A stretch of 64,000 nucleotides of DNA, taken from Candidatus Zhuqueibacterota bacterium. GTDB lineage: Bacteria; Zhuqueibacterota; Zhuqueibacteria; Residuimicrobiales; Oceaniaggregativiventaceae. Positions 1 through 8,629 of this stretch are shown here, one piece after another. Within the stretch, counting starts at the first letter, position 1. Each line of letters starts with the position of its first letter. A program made the translations under genes and the position numbers. The stretch is from positions 1 through 64,000 of the forward strand of contig WJMF01000231.1 in NCBI GenBank assembly GCA_014728085.1. Reading direction: 5' to 3'. Below the pieces are notes generated by a model. It worked only from the letters and a program-made list of their open reading frames with translations. It ran no database searches and had not been told where the DNA came from.

Positions 1-105
1 CGCCAAAGCGGCTTGATAAACGGATTCTAATAATCCAGGGCCAAGTTGGCGATGGATTTTTATTGCCAAACCTATTATTGTATTTGTTAATTCATCAAGT
101 TTCAT
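1..105 (-). CDS. GxxExxY family protein, N-terminal part cut by window edge
   Basis: Reading the minus strand from the ATG at 105-103 gives 35 codons open to the window edge. The protein begins MKLDELTNTIIGLAIKIHRQ and continues LGPGLLESVYQAAL, which is the characteristic start of the GxxExxY family (small proteins of about 125 residues). The namesake G-x-x-E-x-x-Y is visible as GLLESVY. The family is widespread in environmental bacteria and its function is not established; a nuclease-like fold has been suggested. The rest of the gene lies outside the window. The gene is preceded on its own strand by tandem decamers (121-150). Confidence 0.85.
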   Translation of the reverse strand, partial: MKLDELTNTIIGLAIKIHRQLGPGLLESVYQAALA

Positions 106-443
106 TATTAACCATTTTTTTCTCGGCGTTTCTTGGCGTTTCTTGGCGTTTTCTCAGCGGTTAAAAAAGTACTTATTATTCGGAAGAACCAAATAAAATG
201 TCATAAATTATTAATAATTAGTTGTTTATAAATTTGTTGTCTTTATTGTTTCGATTTTACTCTGATAAATTTTTTTTCTAAATCAAATCAAGTAATGAAA
301 AAGTCTCAGCGATCCCTTTGCGGTCTGCGGTTTTGTATAGTTAAGAGACCTCTAAAAAGTAGTACTATAAATACTTTTGATACAGCCCCTGAAAACCGGC
401 CACGACTTTTAGGGGAGGAATGACTGTACGGTCGGTTACATGA
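106..443. other. AT-rich intergenic region without a recognisable gene
   Basis: Apart from the decamer tract, this stretch is AT-rich. It holds a perfect 14-bp palindrome (AATTATTAATAATT, 206-219), a 7-bp stem (AAAAGTA at 355-361 with TACTTTT at 372-378), and a second hairpin (CCCCT at 386-390 with AGGGG at 411-415, extended by an AAAA/TTTT pairing after one bulged base). Neither hairpin is followed by a T-run. The promoter of the GxxExxY gene should lie here, but no convincing -35/-10 pair was found. Confidence 0.4.
121..160. repeat. Tandem 10-bp repeats upstream of the GxxExxY gene
   Basis: Three tandem decamers occupy 121-150 (TCTCGGCGTT, then TCTTGGCGTT twice), followed by a degenerate fourth unit at 151-160. 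On the strand of the GxxExxY gene this reads as ACGCCAAGA-type units ending about 15 bases before its start codon. A similar decayed tract, with TTTGCGG and TCTGCGG, sits at about 305-333. From memory, such decamer tracts often precede GxxExxY genes, but that association has not been checked here. Confidence 0.7.
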
Positions 444-500
444 CGGTTATTCTCGGGGATATCACCATTTTATCGTTTTTTTTCAACAGGAATCCGGAAA

Positions 501-944
501 TTGCACAAGGTGGAGAGGGGGTCTACCGGATACGTCGGAATCCTTACCGAAACGCCGGGTAATGATATGCTTGACGTTCGCGGAAGGGCCTATGCTTCCG
601 GCGGCTGGCAGACCACCAACGGCGATTATGCTGAATGGTTTGAAAAAGAGGGTGATCCCGGCCCCGGTGATTTGATTGGAATTGACCCCGAAACCGGTAA
701 GGCAAGAACCTACACGGCTGGTGATAAATTTATCGGTATCCATTCCAGTAATCCGGCGGTGGTGGGAAACCGGATGAAGGAAAGCGAAGAAGAGATGCAG
801 GAAACACATGTCCTGGTGGGATTGCTCGGTCAGCTTGAAGTCGATTCGGATCAGATTACTGTGGAGAATAATCTGGTCTATGCAAAGGATGGTACATACG
901 TCGGCGTCATGCTCAGCAATGATAAAGTATTGGTTGGCCGATAA
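501..944 (+). pseudogene. Orphan IMC/peptidase G2-like C-terminal fragment
   Basis: The frame is open from 444 (stop at 441-443) to 944. The only early initiators are weak: TTG at 501 without a ribosome binding site. The 147 residues contain an 'ASGGWQTTNGDYAEWF' stretch followed by a 'GDLIGID..TGKAR' segment and a '..IGIHSSNPAVVGN' segment. This pattern belongs to the self-cleaving chaperone (IMC, peptidase G2) domains at the C-termini of phage tail fibres and some surface proteins. The lack of any preceding fibre domain or proper start suggests the 3' remnant of a larger gene. Alternatively it is a short cargo gene with an unrecognised start. Confidence 0.5.
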
Positions 945-1147
945 GTTATGGGATTCAGGATTTTTTTAAAATATGAGCATTTCACCACTCGATGATTACC
1001 AGGGTTTCAATGGTTGGGAAAGGTTGTTCGTTCAATAACAGCCTGTCCCGGATTTAAACCAGTCGTCAATCGAGGCGTTGTAATGCCTGAGGCATAAAGA
1101 GATAAGCGGATAAAGCTGTTATAAGTGCTATGGCCGGATAGTCTATC

Positions 1148-1831
1148 CTACAGGGTTTTTAGTTTCAGCATATATTGACGAAATTTGGTTAATGGAATAA
1201 TAATTTTGGGGGCGGTATAGCGAACCGGTTTTTTGGCCATACAGTACAGGAGGTGTTCACAGGCTTTGTCCACGCCCATCATAAAGGGTTTGACGTCTCC
1301 CTTGGCCATTTTTGTATCGACAAACCCAAAACGGACATTGGTAACATATATCCCCTTTGGTTTCAGAGCAAGGGCGAGGCTTTCCAGATAGTTCGACATA
1401 CCAGCCTTGGAAGCATGATAGGCGGGCGCTTCCGGGGATAACATCTCATCCGCAACGCTGGACAAGCCGATAAAATGGCCGTGGCCGTTTTCGACCATGG
1501 CCGGAATCACAACCGCAAGGGTTTTAATCATCCCGGTCAGGTTGACGTCTATGGTCTCAACTTCTTTTCCCATGTCGAGCGGATTCAACAGTTCACCGAT
1601 TCCGGCACAATAGAGGCATAAATCCATTTGATCTTTATTCTGAAGCACCGATTGTAAGCGGTGGTTATATTCCCTGTCATTTACATCAGCGATATAATGC
1701 CGATAAGAGCCGGTTTGAATCGGAGATTCACTTTTAGATATCCCGGTAACCGTCCAGCCCAGTTTTAGCAGCTTTTTGCTGAATCCCAATCCTATTCCAT
1801 CAGAATTTCCGATGACGAGTGCGGAGCTCAT
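1148..1831 (-). CDS. Short-chain dehydrogenase/reductase (SDR) family oxidoreductase
   Basis: The product is 227 residues if started at the ATG at 1831, which follows an ideal GGAGG site five bases upstream; the frame extends further to 1882 but without a better start. It has the classical SDR features: a nucleotide-binding GNSDGIG near the N-terminus, 'CAG' in place of the usual NAG, a catalytic serine in 'LSSVAD', and YHASK as the YxxxK motif. NAD(P)(H)-dependent oxidoreduction of an alcohol or ketone is therefore expected in the cytoplasm. The substrate cannot be told from sequence, and the gene stands alone between the orphan fragment and the DUF985 gene. Confidence 0.85.
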   Translation of the reverse strand: MSSALVIGNSDGIGLGFSKKLLKLGWTVTGISKSESPIQTGSYRHYIADVNDREYNHRLQSVLQNKDQMDLCLYCAGIGELLNPLDMGKEVETIDVNLTGMIKTLAVVIPAMVENGHGHFIGLSSVADEMLSPEAPAYHASKAGMSNYLESLALALKPKGIYVTNVRFGFVDTKMAKGDVKPFMMGVDKACEHLLYCMAKKPVRYTAPKIIIPLTKFRQYMLKLKTL

Positions 1832-2049
1832 TATACCTCCGGATTTGATATAAAATGAAATGTTTGCCTTTTGACTGTGCAACCAGTTTTATAACAACTA
1901 GAACTGACGCTGCAAGCATTGCAACGAATTCTGAAAGGTGCCTGATGTAGAATTAATATTCCTTCAATGCCCGGCCAATCGTATGATTATTCCCTGTGGC
2001 GTTCACAAATGATACATTCATATGGTTCGGTTCAGACTTGTTACTTGTA

Positions 2050-2535
2050 CTAAATAAAGACAGCCAGCTTTGGAAATCGCTCCCTAATCATTCTTTCCTC
2101 TTCCGGATGTCCTCTGAGCAGGCGGAAATCTTCGTATTCAAATCCCGGACCTACGGTACATCCTGTCAGGGTATATTCACCAGTGGTTTTTGCCGCCTGC
2201 CACCAACCGGCCGGGACCACGGTAACCGGGCGACCGGACGCTTCAACCGGACCCAGGAGCTGGTGGTTGTGCTCTTTTGCACCCGGCTCGATCCAGAAAA
2301 GCTCTAATGGATCACCCTCATAATAGTGCCAGACTTCGTCAGAAGTGACCAGATGCCAGGAGCTGTGTTCTCCTCTGGTCAACAGATAATAGATCGTGGT
2401 TACCGCTTTGCGCTCCTGTCTCTTGTCTCCGGTCTGTACTTGATGCGAGGAACGGAATATTTCGCGAAAATATCCTCCTTCCGGGTGAGGCTCCAGCTTG
2501 AGCCTTTCGATCAGTTCGGCAGCTCTTTTGTTCAT
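2050..2535 (-). CDS. DUF985 (Cupin_5) family cupin protein
   Basis: This 161-residue protein has the DUF985 pattern. 'EPHPEGGYFREIFRS' near residue 16 is followed by 'TTIYYLL..GEHSSWHLVTSDEVWHYY' and then 'PAGWWQAAKTT' and 'VGPGFEYEDFRL'. These are conserved cupin strands with histidine and acidic residues that could hold a metal. An AAGGAG ribosome binding site precedes the ATG. Family members are small beta-barrel proteins of unsettled biochemical role; a sugar or nucleotide-sugar epimerase-like activity has been proposed for relatives. It is probably monocistronic, as the SDR gene follows after about 200 bases. Confidence 0.85.
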   Translation of the reverse strand: MNKRAAELIERLKLEPHPEGGYFREIFRSSHQVQTGDKRQERKAVTTIYYLLTRGEHSSWHLVTSDEVWHYYEGDPLELFWIEPGAKEHNHQLLGPVEASGRPVTVVPAGWWQAAKTTGEYTLTGCTVGPGFEYEDFRLLRGHPEEERMIRERFPKLAVFI

Positions 2536-2756
2536 GATGATAACTCCTTGTATCGTTTACTTTTATTTAGCTGTTTACCTCATGCTGTATTTTTGGCCTT
2601 GTCCTGTTTTTTATTATTGGGCATGCGTTCGTATATTGCTGATTAAATACTCTCCTGGCACTGGAGGTCAACTGCGTTTAATGGTTTTAAAGACCAGTCA
2701 AGAATCTCTCTAAAGCCTTTACGATGTGTAAAAATTTTGGCGAGGGGTAGCGCGAT

Positions 2757-3974
2757 TTAGCCACAACCGCCCTGGCGCCGTACTTTTTTTACCAACTCAA
2801 CTTTTTGTTCATACTCTAATTTTTCCAGCCATTTCTCCGAGGGCTCGGACAGCGGATGTCTTGAACCCAGCGCTTTATCGAATTCATATGGCAATGCTTC
2901 ATCCCATTTTTTATTCGGGTGAACTTTTTCCCTTTTTTCTGCAAAGGTGCGCAGCCAGTTGTTGATTCCACCTGCAAGGATATAGACATTGGGGATTTTT
3001 TGCGCCATCAGAATTTTCCAGGCCTTAACGGCATTTTTTTCATTGTTACTGACTGTAACGATGACGGCATTGGCAGGGAGTTTTGCTATCCAGGAGGATA
3101 CAGGTGCGAGATCGTTGATGTCGATATGTCTGGCGTCTTTGAGATGAAATAAATTGAAATCCCTTTCATCGCGAAGATCCAGAGTGACCAATTTCCGGCT
3201 ATCGTCATAATAGATCTCAAGCCATTCTCCGGGATGGAGATGAACGTTTCGATTCTGCAACAGAGGTTGTTTTTCCTCTGCGATCCATTCCCACTTGTCC
3301 TCGATGGTCGGCTGGCCGAGCAGAAGAATAACGACCGCTATCGAAATCATGATGCCGGCACCGATATATCGTGTTTTGGGTTCTTTTTTAAGATTTTTAT
3401 TTCCATAAATGCGTTCCAGGTGTTCTCCGCCCCGGAACATAAAGAGGGCCATGAATAAAACCAAAAGCACCACGATACCTGTGGGAAGGCCAAACAGTTC
3501 CGGCAGATTAACGCGGCCATAAAAGGAAGAATTCCAGAAATTCTGAAAACGCTGAACGGTTTCGCCAAAGACAAAGATGCCGAACATGGTGCCGAGGGCG
3601 AAAAAGAGACCATCGATTTTTAACGTCGCCAGAGCGACGATAGAGGTGCCGGGACAAAAGCCGCCGATAATGAATCCGACTCCCATAATCAATCCACCGA
3701 CGATGCCGGGCCACAGATAGGTCGGATTGACCCAAATGAGGTCATAATCGAGCAACTCTAAAGCTGATGTCAGAAAAATAAGCAGCATAGCGGTGATAAT
3801 AGCGGTGAACATCACCTTAAGGACGGTGAGATCCTTGAAATAAAACTGTGCAGCGAGTTTTGTCGATTTGGCGAATCCGGACATTTCCAGTACTGCGCCA
3901 AAAAGAATTCCGATAATGAAATATATTATATAGGACCCGGGGCCCAGCCATTGTTCGAACGGAAAAGGAGCCAT
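2757..3974 (-). CDS. YeeE/YedE-type sulfur transporter half fused to a rhodanese-like domain
   Basis: The 405-residue protein begins with a YeeE/YedE membrane unit (about residues 12-220). It has several hydrophobic helices and the conserved GGFCPGT (104-110), whose cysteine is a thiosulfate-handling site in the characterised transporter TsuA. A further helix at about 203-220 precedes a rhodanese-like domain (about 250-345). The rhodanese loop reads TVSNNEKNA where an active cysteine is expected, so this domain appears catalytically dead or altered. The C-terminus ends in QGGCG, offering a lone terminal cysteine. It is the last gene of the cytochrome operon, 13 bases after the partner half-transporter, and probably imports or hands over sulfane sulfur or thiosulfate. 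Confidence 0.85.
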   Translation of the reverse strand: MAPFPFEQWLGPGSYIIYFIIGILFGAVLEMSGFAKSTKLAAQFYFKDLTVLKVMFTAIITAMLLIFLTSALELLDYDLIWVNPTYLWPGIVGGLIMGVGFIIGGFCPGTSIVALATLKIDGLFFALGTMFGIFVFGETVQRFQNFWNSSFYGRVNLPELFGLPTGIVVLLVLFMALFMFRGGEHLERIYGNKNLKKEPKTRYIGAGIMISIAVVILLLGQPTIEDKWEWIAEEKQPLLQNRNVHLHPGEWLEIYYDDSRKLVTLDLRDERDFNLFHLKDARHIDINDLAPVSSWIAKLPANAVIVTVSNNEKNAVKAWKILMAQKIPNVYILAGGINNWLRTFAEKREKVHPNKKWDEALPYEFDKALGSRHPLSEPSEKWLEKLEYEQKVELVKKVRRQGGCG

Positions 3975-3987
3975 GATCTTATCCTTG

Positions 3988-4524
3988 TTAATTCCATGTT
4001 TTTCTTAGAAAATATGCCAATGCATAAGCGCCGGCAAAGACGGCGAACATAAACGCCCAGCTGCCGGCGGAAAGAACAGCACCGCCTGATAGCGCCTGTC
4101 CCGACGTACATCCGCGCGCAAAGCGGGCACCGTATCCCATAAAGGAGCCGCCGATAAATGCCAGCAACCAGCGCTGTTTGGTGGAAATGCGGGGGCCTTT
4201 ATTGGTTTCGATTTTGAGCCGTCCGTGCAGCCAGCCGGATATTAAGCCACCTGCAATGGTCCCAAGTAGCATAAAGACAATCCAGTGATTCAATGGATTG
4301 AGTTCTCCGCCGGCCATTTTCAGCAAATAGGGCGTCTGGTCGATATGGCCGGGCACGATCAAATCCTGTATATAGACGATAATTCGGTTTAATCCCCCCG
4401 AAGCCCCCAGACCATTGCCGGTAAGGAAGAATGCCAAAAATAAAACCAGTCCGAGCAGAACACCGCCCAGATAGGGGTGGACATAAGGTTTGCCTGTATT
4501 GGGTTCGAATTGTTTATTGTTCAT
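3988..4524 (-). CDS. YeeE/YedE-type sulfur transporter half
   Basis: A 178-residue membrane protein with four or five hydrophobic segments and the signature 'ARGCTSGQALSGG' near residue 137, the form of the conserved GCTSGH motif of YeeE/YedE proteins. It matches one half of a full-length transporter, while the neighbouring 2757-3974 gene carries the other half with the CPGT cysteine. Split pairs of this kind are known in the family. Its start overlaps the end of the seven-haem cytochrome gene by 11 bases, so the two are translationally coupled. Transport of thiosulfate or another sulfur compound into the cell is the likely role. Confidence 0.87.
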   Translation of the reverse strand: MNNKQFEPNTGKPYVHPYLGGVLLGLVLFLAFFLTGNGLGASGGLNRIIVYIQDLIVPGHIDQTPYLLKMAGGELNPLNHWIVFMLLGTIAGGLISGWLHGRLKIETNKGPRISTKQRWLLAFIGGSFMGYGARFARGCTSGQALSGGAVLSAGSWAFMFAVFAGAYALAYFLRKTWN

Positions 4525-7183
4525 GACGGGACTCCTGTGATTTCATTTCGATTTCTTCCCAGCCTACGATCATAGCGCGGATATTGGATGTTGGAGTATG
4601 ACCGGTTGTGGTGAGATAGATGTGCAAGAGTAAAAAAGCGGCAAAAAACCAGGCAATGAGCGAATGAAAGGGAATTAAAAGTTCCAATCCACCCACTTTT
4701 GATAAAAATTCCGGCCAGTGCTGTGCACCCCAGATGAGGATACCGGTGATGATTTGCACCGGTAGCAGTATATTCAATATGACAAGATAGGTGATCTTTT
4801 GCAGGGGATTTAATCTTTTTTCCGGCGTTTTTTCAAAGGGGTGAGGCTGATTTCGGAAAATGCCCCTGAGATAATAGCTCATCTGTTGTACCGCTTGATT
4901 GAAAAATCCCTGTGGTTCGGGAAGGTAACGCTTGATATTGCCGCTGGCGAAATGATAAAACAGAGACAGAAAAGCATTAACTACCAATATTACGGCGAGG
5001 ATGTTGTGTACCCAAACAGCAGCCTCGAATGAGAGGAATCCAAAGACATCGGGGGCATGAATAACCAGACCGGTAAAGATGAGTCCGATAATCGTTGCTG
5101 CCTGCATCCAGTGCCAAAAGCGTTCATAGACGCTGTACATATAGATCTGATGCGTCTTTACGCTTTCTTCGGAATGAACTGCTTTGCTTCGCAGTCGCAT
5201 ACCGGCATGGAGTACTATACCCAGCAGCACCAGAATTACAGACGCTGCGCCAATGATTTGAACCCACAACACGGAGTTTAGACCGAGTATAAAAAATCCG
5301 GCGGCGCGGGCATTTGTCTGGTAAAAGAGTTTATTATCCATCTCAATAACGCGGCCATCGTGTGCCAGTTGGGCGTCCTGCACCATGCACGGGATTATGC
5401 CATAGGGATAATTTTGTGCCAACAAAAAGGGGCGGGTGGTGTTTGACGGATGGTTGTGACAAGCCTGGCAATCGCGCACAACCCATTCTCCATGGGTAAC
5501 ATTGTGATGAATAGCGAATGGCTGGATTTCTCCGCAGAGTTGTAAATTTTCAAGCCCGAGAGCAGAAAGGCGTCGACGGATAGCGTTCTGTTTCGCTTTG
5601 GTATCGAGCAGGCATTCATCGCTGTCGATTTTATTGTTTTTATTGCTGTCGAGTGCCTCGATGACATCCGGATGATAGTTATTGCCGGCAAAAAGAGCCC
5701 GTTTCAAATCATAAAGCCTCACCGGACGCTCCGGGTCGCCGAATGTCCAAAACCAGACGGTTATCAGGTTATAAGGCGCAAAACGTATTCGGCCATCGTA
5801 TTCACGGCGGGGTAACAGAACGGGCTTGTAGCCTTTGACAAGAGTGGAGATATCTTTTGCCGGGCCGTCGATACTGCGGCATTCCATTCGTGGTTTCTGA
5901 TCTGCAGTCAGGATACTCCAGTCGAGAAGGCGCCTCGCGGGGGCATATAATTTGGGAATATGACAGGATTCACAGGTTACACTGTTTTGATGCCTCTGGC
6001 GATAGGGTAACCAGGGATGTGCGACGTTAAAATCGTGGCAGGATTCACAGCGCCGCATCGTTGCTTTGAGCTCGGGGGCAAGGCCGGCAAACGAACTCTG
6101 ACCGCGCGCGAATTGATGACTCGGACGATATAAATAATCCTCCAGCTCCAGTCTTCTCGGAGAAAAAAGAAGATGAGCCGGGCGGCTCTCGGGATCTTCC
6201 TGGTAGAAAAAGGGATTATTAATAGAATGGTGGCAATCAATACAATTGAGCAACCGCTCTGCATGAATATCCCAGGACCGGTTCAGGTCACGTTTGTTTT
6301 TGAGATTCATACCGCTGTCGACCAGTCTTTGCGCTGTGATGACCTGGCCGGTGGTTTCGGTCATCCAGTGTTGAGGCTGACAACCCGCTGTAATCAGTGG
6401 AATATTCGGGTCGTCGTGCACCAGGCCATGACAAAAGCCGCAATTATCGTTCTTTGGTTCTTGTACAAGTATATAATCCGCCGATAAATTTTGCTGTGGC
6501 CCAAAAGCCGATCGGATATATGAATAGGTGCCGTTTTTTTCGCGAACAATGCCCGTTTCCAACAGAGTCGCGGTATTTGCCCATTTGAATGTTCCGGATT
6601 TCAAAGCGTTTAATCTGGCGTTGTTATTGGGATTGGGAATATGGCAGAGAAAGCAATTCATCTCTACAACACCCGACTGTTTCCAGTCCCAGGTTTCGAT
6701 TTTACCTCTCTGTGAATTGAGGCGTTGGCTCTCCTCTTTCATCGTCAGGTCATCGAGTCTTTCGCCATTGACGCTGTAGACGGCAGGACCGCCACCGACA
6801 TGGCGGGCGCCAAATAATTTCAGCCATTCCGCTCTGCCCGGGTCGAGATATTCATCATATTCGGCCGGCAGATATCGATAAACCAGCGAATTCCAGCGAC
6901 CAAACATACCGGGACTAAAGTCCCAGGGGCGCCCGGATTCCGTTTTACCGGCCTCCTTTATCTGATCAAAACCCACCTGACTGTGAAAGCTGTGACTGCT
7001 GATATAGTCCGTGTCATGACAACCGCCACAGGTACGCAGGGTTGATATCGGATTGTTGCTTTTCAGGACATTTTTATCATCCTCATCCAGCAGGGGAAAA
7101 ACAGGATGCATATTTTGTCCGAAAACCATGGCAAGCGGGAAAATGACGACCAGGAATAAACGCATGGATTTGTGGAACCACAT
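4514..7183 (-). CDS. Seven-haem cytochrome c fused to a cytochrome b561-type membrane domain
   Basis: This 889-residue protein starts with a signal-like hydrophobic segment (residues 8-22). It contains seven CxxCH haem-c sites at about residues 52, 177, 248, 314, 379, 404 and 572. An EF-hand-like loop (DSNKNNKIDSDE) lies near 512. A transmembrane helix near 634-658 leads to a cytochrome b561/Ni-hydrogenase-type domain (about 682-865) with membrane histidines that could bind two b haems. The natural reading is a quinol-oxidising membrane subunit joined directly to a periplasmic haem wire that feeds the octahaem protein encoded 15 bases upstream. A separate b subunit plus a separate c subunit would be more usual, so the fusion is notable. 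Confidence 0.85.
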   Translation of the reverse strand: MWFHKSMRLFLVVIFPLAMVFGQNMHPVFPLLDEDDKNVLKSNNPISTLRTCGGCHDTDYISSHSFHSQVGFDQIKEAGKTESGRPWDFSPGMFGRWNSLVYRYLPAEYDEYLDPGRAEWLKLFGARHVGGGPAVYSVNGERLDDLTMKEESQRLNSQRGKIETWDWKQSGVVEMNCFLCHIPNPNNNARLNALKSGTFKWANTATLLETGIVREKNGTYSYIRSAFGPQQNLSADYILVQEPKNDNCGFCHGLVHDDPNIPLITAGCQPQHWMTETTGQVITAQRLVDSGMNLKNKRDLNRSWDIHAERLLNCIDCHHSINNPFFYQEDPESRPAHLLFSPRRLELEDYLYRPSHQFARGQSSFAGLAPELKATMRRCESCHDFNVAHPWLPYRQRHQNSVTCESCHIPKLYAPARRLLDWSILTADQKPRMECRSIDGPAKDISTLVKGYKPVLLPRREYDGRIRFAPYNLITVWFWTFGDPERPVRLYDLKRALFAGNNYHPDVIEALDSNKNNKIDSDECLLDTKAKQNAIRRRLSALGLENLQLCGEIQPFAIHHNVTHGEWVVRDCQACHNHPSNTTRPFLLAQNYPYGIIPCMVQDAQLAHDGRVIEMDNKLFYQTNARAAGFFILGLNSVLWVQIIGAASVILVLLGIVLHAGMRLRSKAVHSEESVKTHQIYMYSVYERFWHWMQAATIIGLIFTGLVIHAPDVFGFLSFEAAVWVHNILAVILVVNAFLSLFYHFASGNIKRYLPEPQGFFNQAVQQMSYYLRGIFRNQPHPFEKTPEKRLNPLQKITYLVILNILLPVQIITGILIWGAQHWPEFLSKVGGLELLIPFHSLIAWFFAAFLLLHIYLTTTGHTPTSNIRAMIVGWEEIEMKSQESRHEQ

Positions 7184-7198
7184 GATCGACCGTCCTTT

Positions 7199-8629
7199 TT
7201 AGTTTTTTCGTCCACCGTAAAGCATGGGATCACCCTCATACCCGAGAGCTGCCCAGTTCAGCCTCTGTTCTCCTTCTTCTCCATGACAGTCGTTGCATTG
7301 CAACGTTTTTGAGGTTGGAGCCACCATATGCGTAATCGGCCAAAACATGGCGGTTGAGGTGAAACCGAAGGAACCGCTGTAGGGAAGCCCGACGGCTTTT
7401 GAGCCCAGCCTGGCGGCTTTGTCCCAATCGAATTCGGTCCAGTATCCCCCTTTGCCCCATGTTTTGGGCTGTAAAAGATAGTTATAGGTTTTATCATAAA
7501 TCTGTTCTGCCAGATGAATTTTGAAGGGCCATATTCTGGCATTCGGATCATCGATGGATCCTCTGGGTTCATTAAGCATTGTAACCTCATCAGGATCGAT
7601 AGTGTCTCCGAATAGATAGGGTTTTGTATTGCCGTTATACCAAAAATAATCGGGCTTGATATTGCGTTCATAGACAAAACGACCTTTGATCTTGATATAG
7701 TCATGCGGGTCTTCGGGCAAATCCTGACCGGCAGCAGACCAGTCCCAATGCATTTTGGTGGCCTCTTTTACGGCTGCTTCCGGGATGTGGCAGGCCTGGC
7801 AGGCAACACTAAGATTATGCAGGTTTAATCGTTCATCCTGGTGAACATTCATGGCATGGCAGTCGATACAGTAAATCTGGTTTCGGTCATCCGAGCTTAC
7901 CGATATCGAGCGTCCCATGATGTTGTGTTCCCGGGTGCGATGGCAATCGGTACATATGAATTCATGTTTGCCCATATGAATATCAATGCGTTCACTGGGA
8001 TAGTACAGGCTTTCATCCAAATCGCCGTGTTTTACCGCATTGCCGCCCCCGCCGCGAAAGTGACAACCGCCGCAATTTTCGCGTGTCGGAATACCAACGC
8101 TCTGAGCTGCCAGGGCCAGGTCGACACCTTCTGCCGGATATCCACCTTTGGTTTTGATATACTGGCCTGATTGGTCATGACAGACGATGCAATCAATCGC
8201 AGAGGGATCCTCAAAATCAAAGGTTTCATCGACCCAACCATAACCCACATGGCATGCTGTGCAGGGTGGCCAGTTGGAGCGGACGCCAATACAAAAATTA
8301 TTAATGGCATTCTTTTTGCCCAAAACAACGGCTTCCTGACGTTCCGGCAGCTCGACCGGTTCGCTTTCCCAGGTCCAGTGCGCGTTTTGCATCACCTCTA
8401 TAGCTGTTTCTTCATGACATTGCAAACATTCTTTTGTAACCGCAGAGCCATCTGCATAAGGACCCGGCATCAATTGGCTGTGATCCGTGTGTTGAGTATG
8501 TTGTGGTAAAAAGGACCATGGATCGTGTTGTAACTTGGTGAGCCGCGGATAGAAGAGGTAGATCGGGAGTATAAGAAAAAAAAGCACCAGGAGAGGAATG
8601 ATAATCCAGAGGTTTTGCTGCTTCATCAT
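7199..8629 (-). CDS. otr: Octahaem c-type cytochrome, tetrathionate reductase (OTR) family
   Basis: The 476-residue protein has an N-terminal membrane anchor (about 7-27) and eight CxxCH motifs at about residues 68, 123, 147, 186, 226, 254, 277 and 445. This number and spacing, with a long haem-free stretch before the last site, fit the octahaem tetrathionate reductase family. A GKKN lysine pair (105-106) precedes the second haem and is the likely counterpart of the lysine that ligates the active-site haem in Shewanella OTR; that equivalence is inferred. OTR enzymes reduce tetrathionate, nitrite and hydroxylamine in vitro. It is the first gene of the minus-strand operon, and the neighbouring sulfur transporters favour a sulfur-oxyanion substrate. 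Confidence 0.92.
   Translation of the reverse strand: MMKQQNLWIIIPLLVLFFLILPIYLFYPRLTKLQHDPWSFLPQHTQHTDHSQLMPGPYADGSAVTKECLQCHEETAIEVMQNAHWTWESEPVELPERQEAVVLGKKNAINNFCIGVRSNWPPCTACHVGYGWVDETFDFEDPSAIDCIVCHDQSGQYIKTKGGYPAEGVDLALAAQSVGIPTRENCGGCHFRGGGGNAVKHGDLDESLYYPSERIDIHMGKHEFICTDCHRTREHNIMGRSISVSSDDRNQIYCIDCHAMNVHQDERLNLHNLSVACQACHIPEAAVKEATKMHWDWSAAGQDLPEDPHDYIKIKGRFVYERNIKPDYFWYNGNTKPYLFGDTIDPDEVTMLNEPRGSIDDPNARIWPFKIHLAEQIYDKTYNYLLQPKTWGKGGYWTEFDWDKAARLGSKAVGLPYSGSFGFTSTAMFWPITHMVAPTSKTLQCNDCHGEEGEQRLNWAALGYEGDPMLYGGRKN

Noticed and set aside
1083-1148. Palindromes ATGCCTGAGGCAT and GGATAGTCTATCC in the gap between two convergent genes
   Set aside because: The loops are too short for a normal hairpin and no T-run follows closely; no terminator can be claimed.
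2326-2713. Two plus-strand frames of 71 and 106 residues over the DUF985 gene start and its upstream gap
   Set aside because: They lack ribosome binding sites and show no family features; the minus-strand DUF985 reading is clear.
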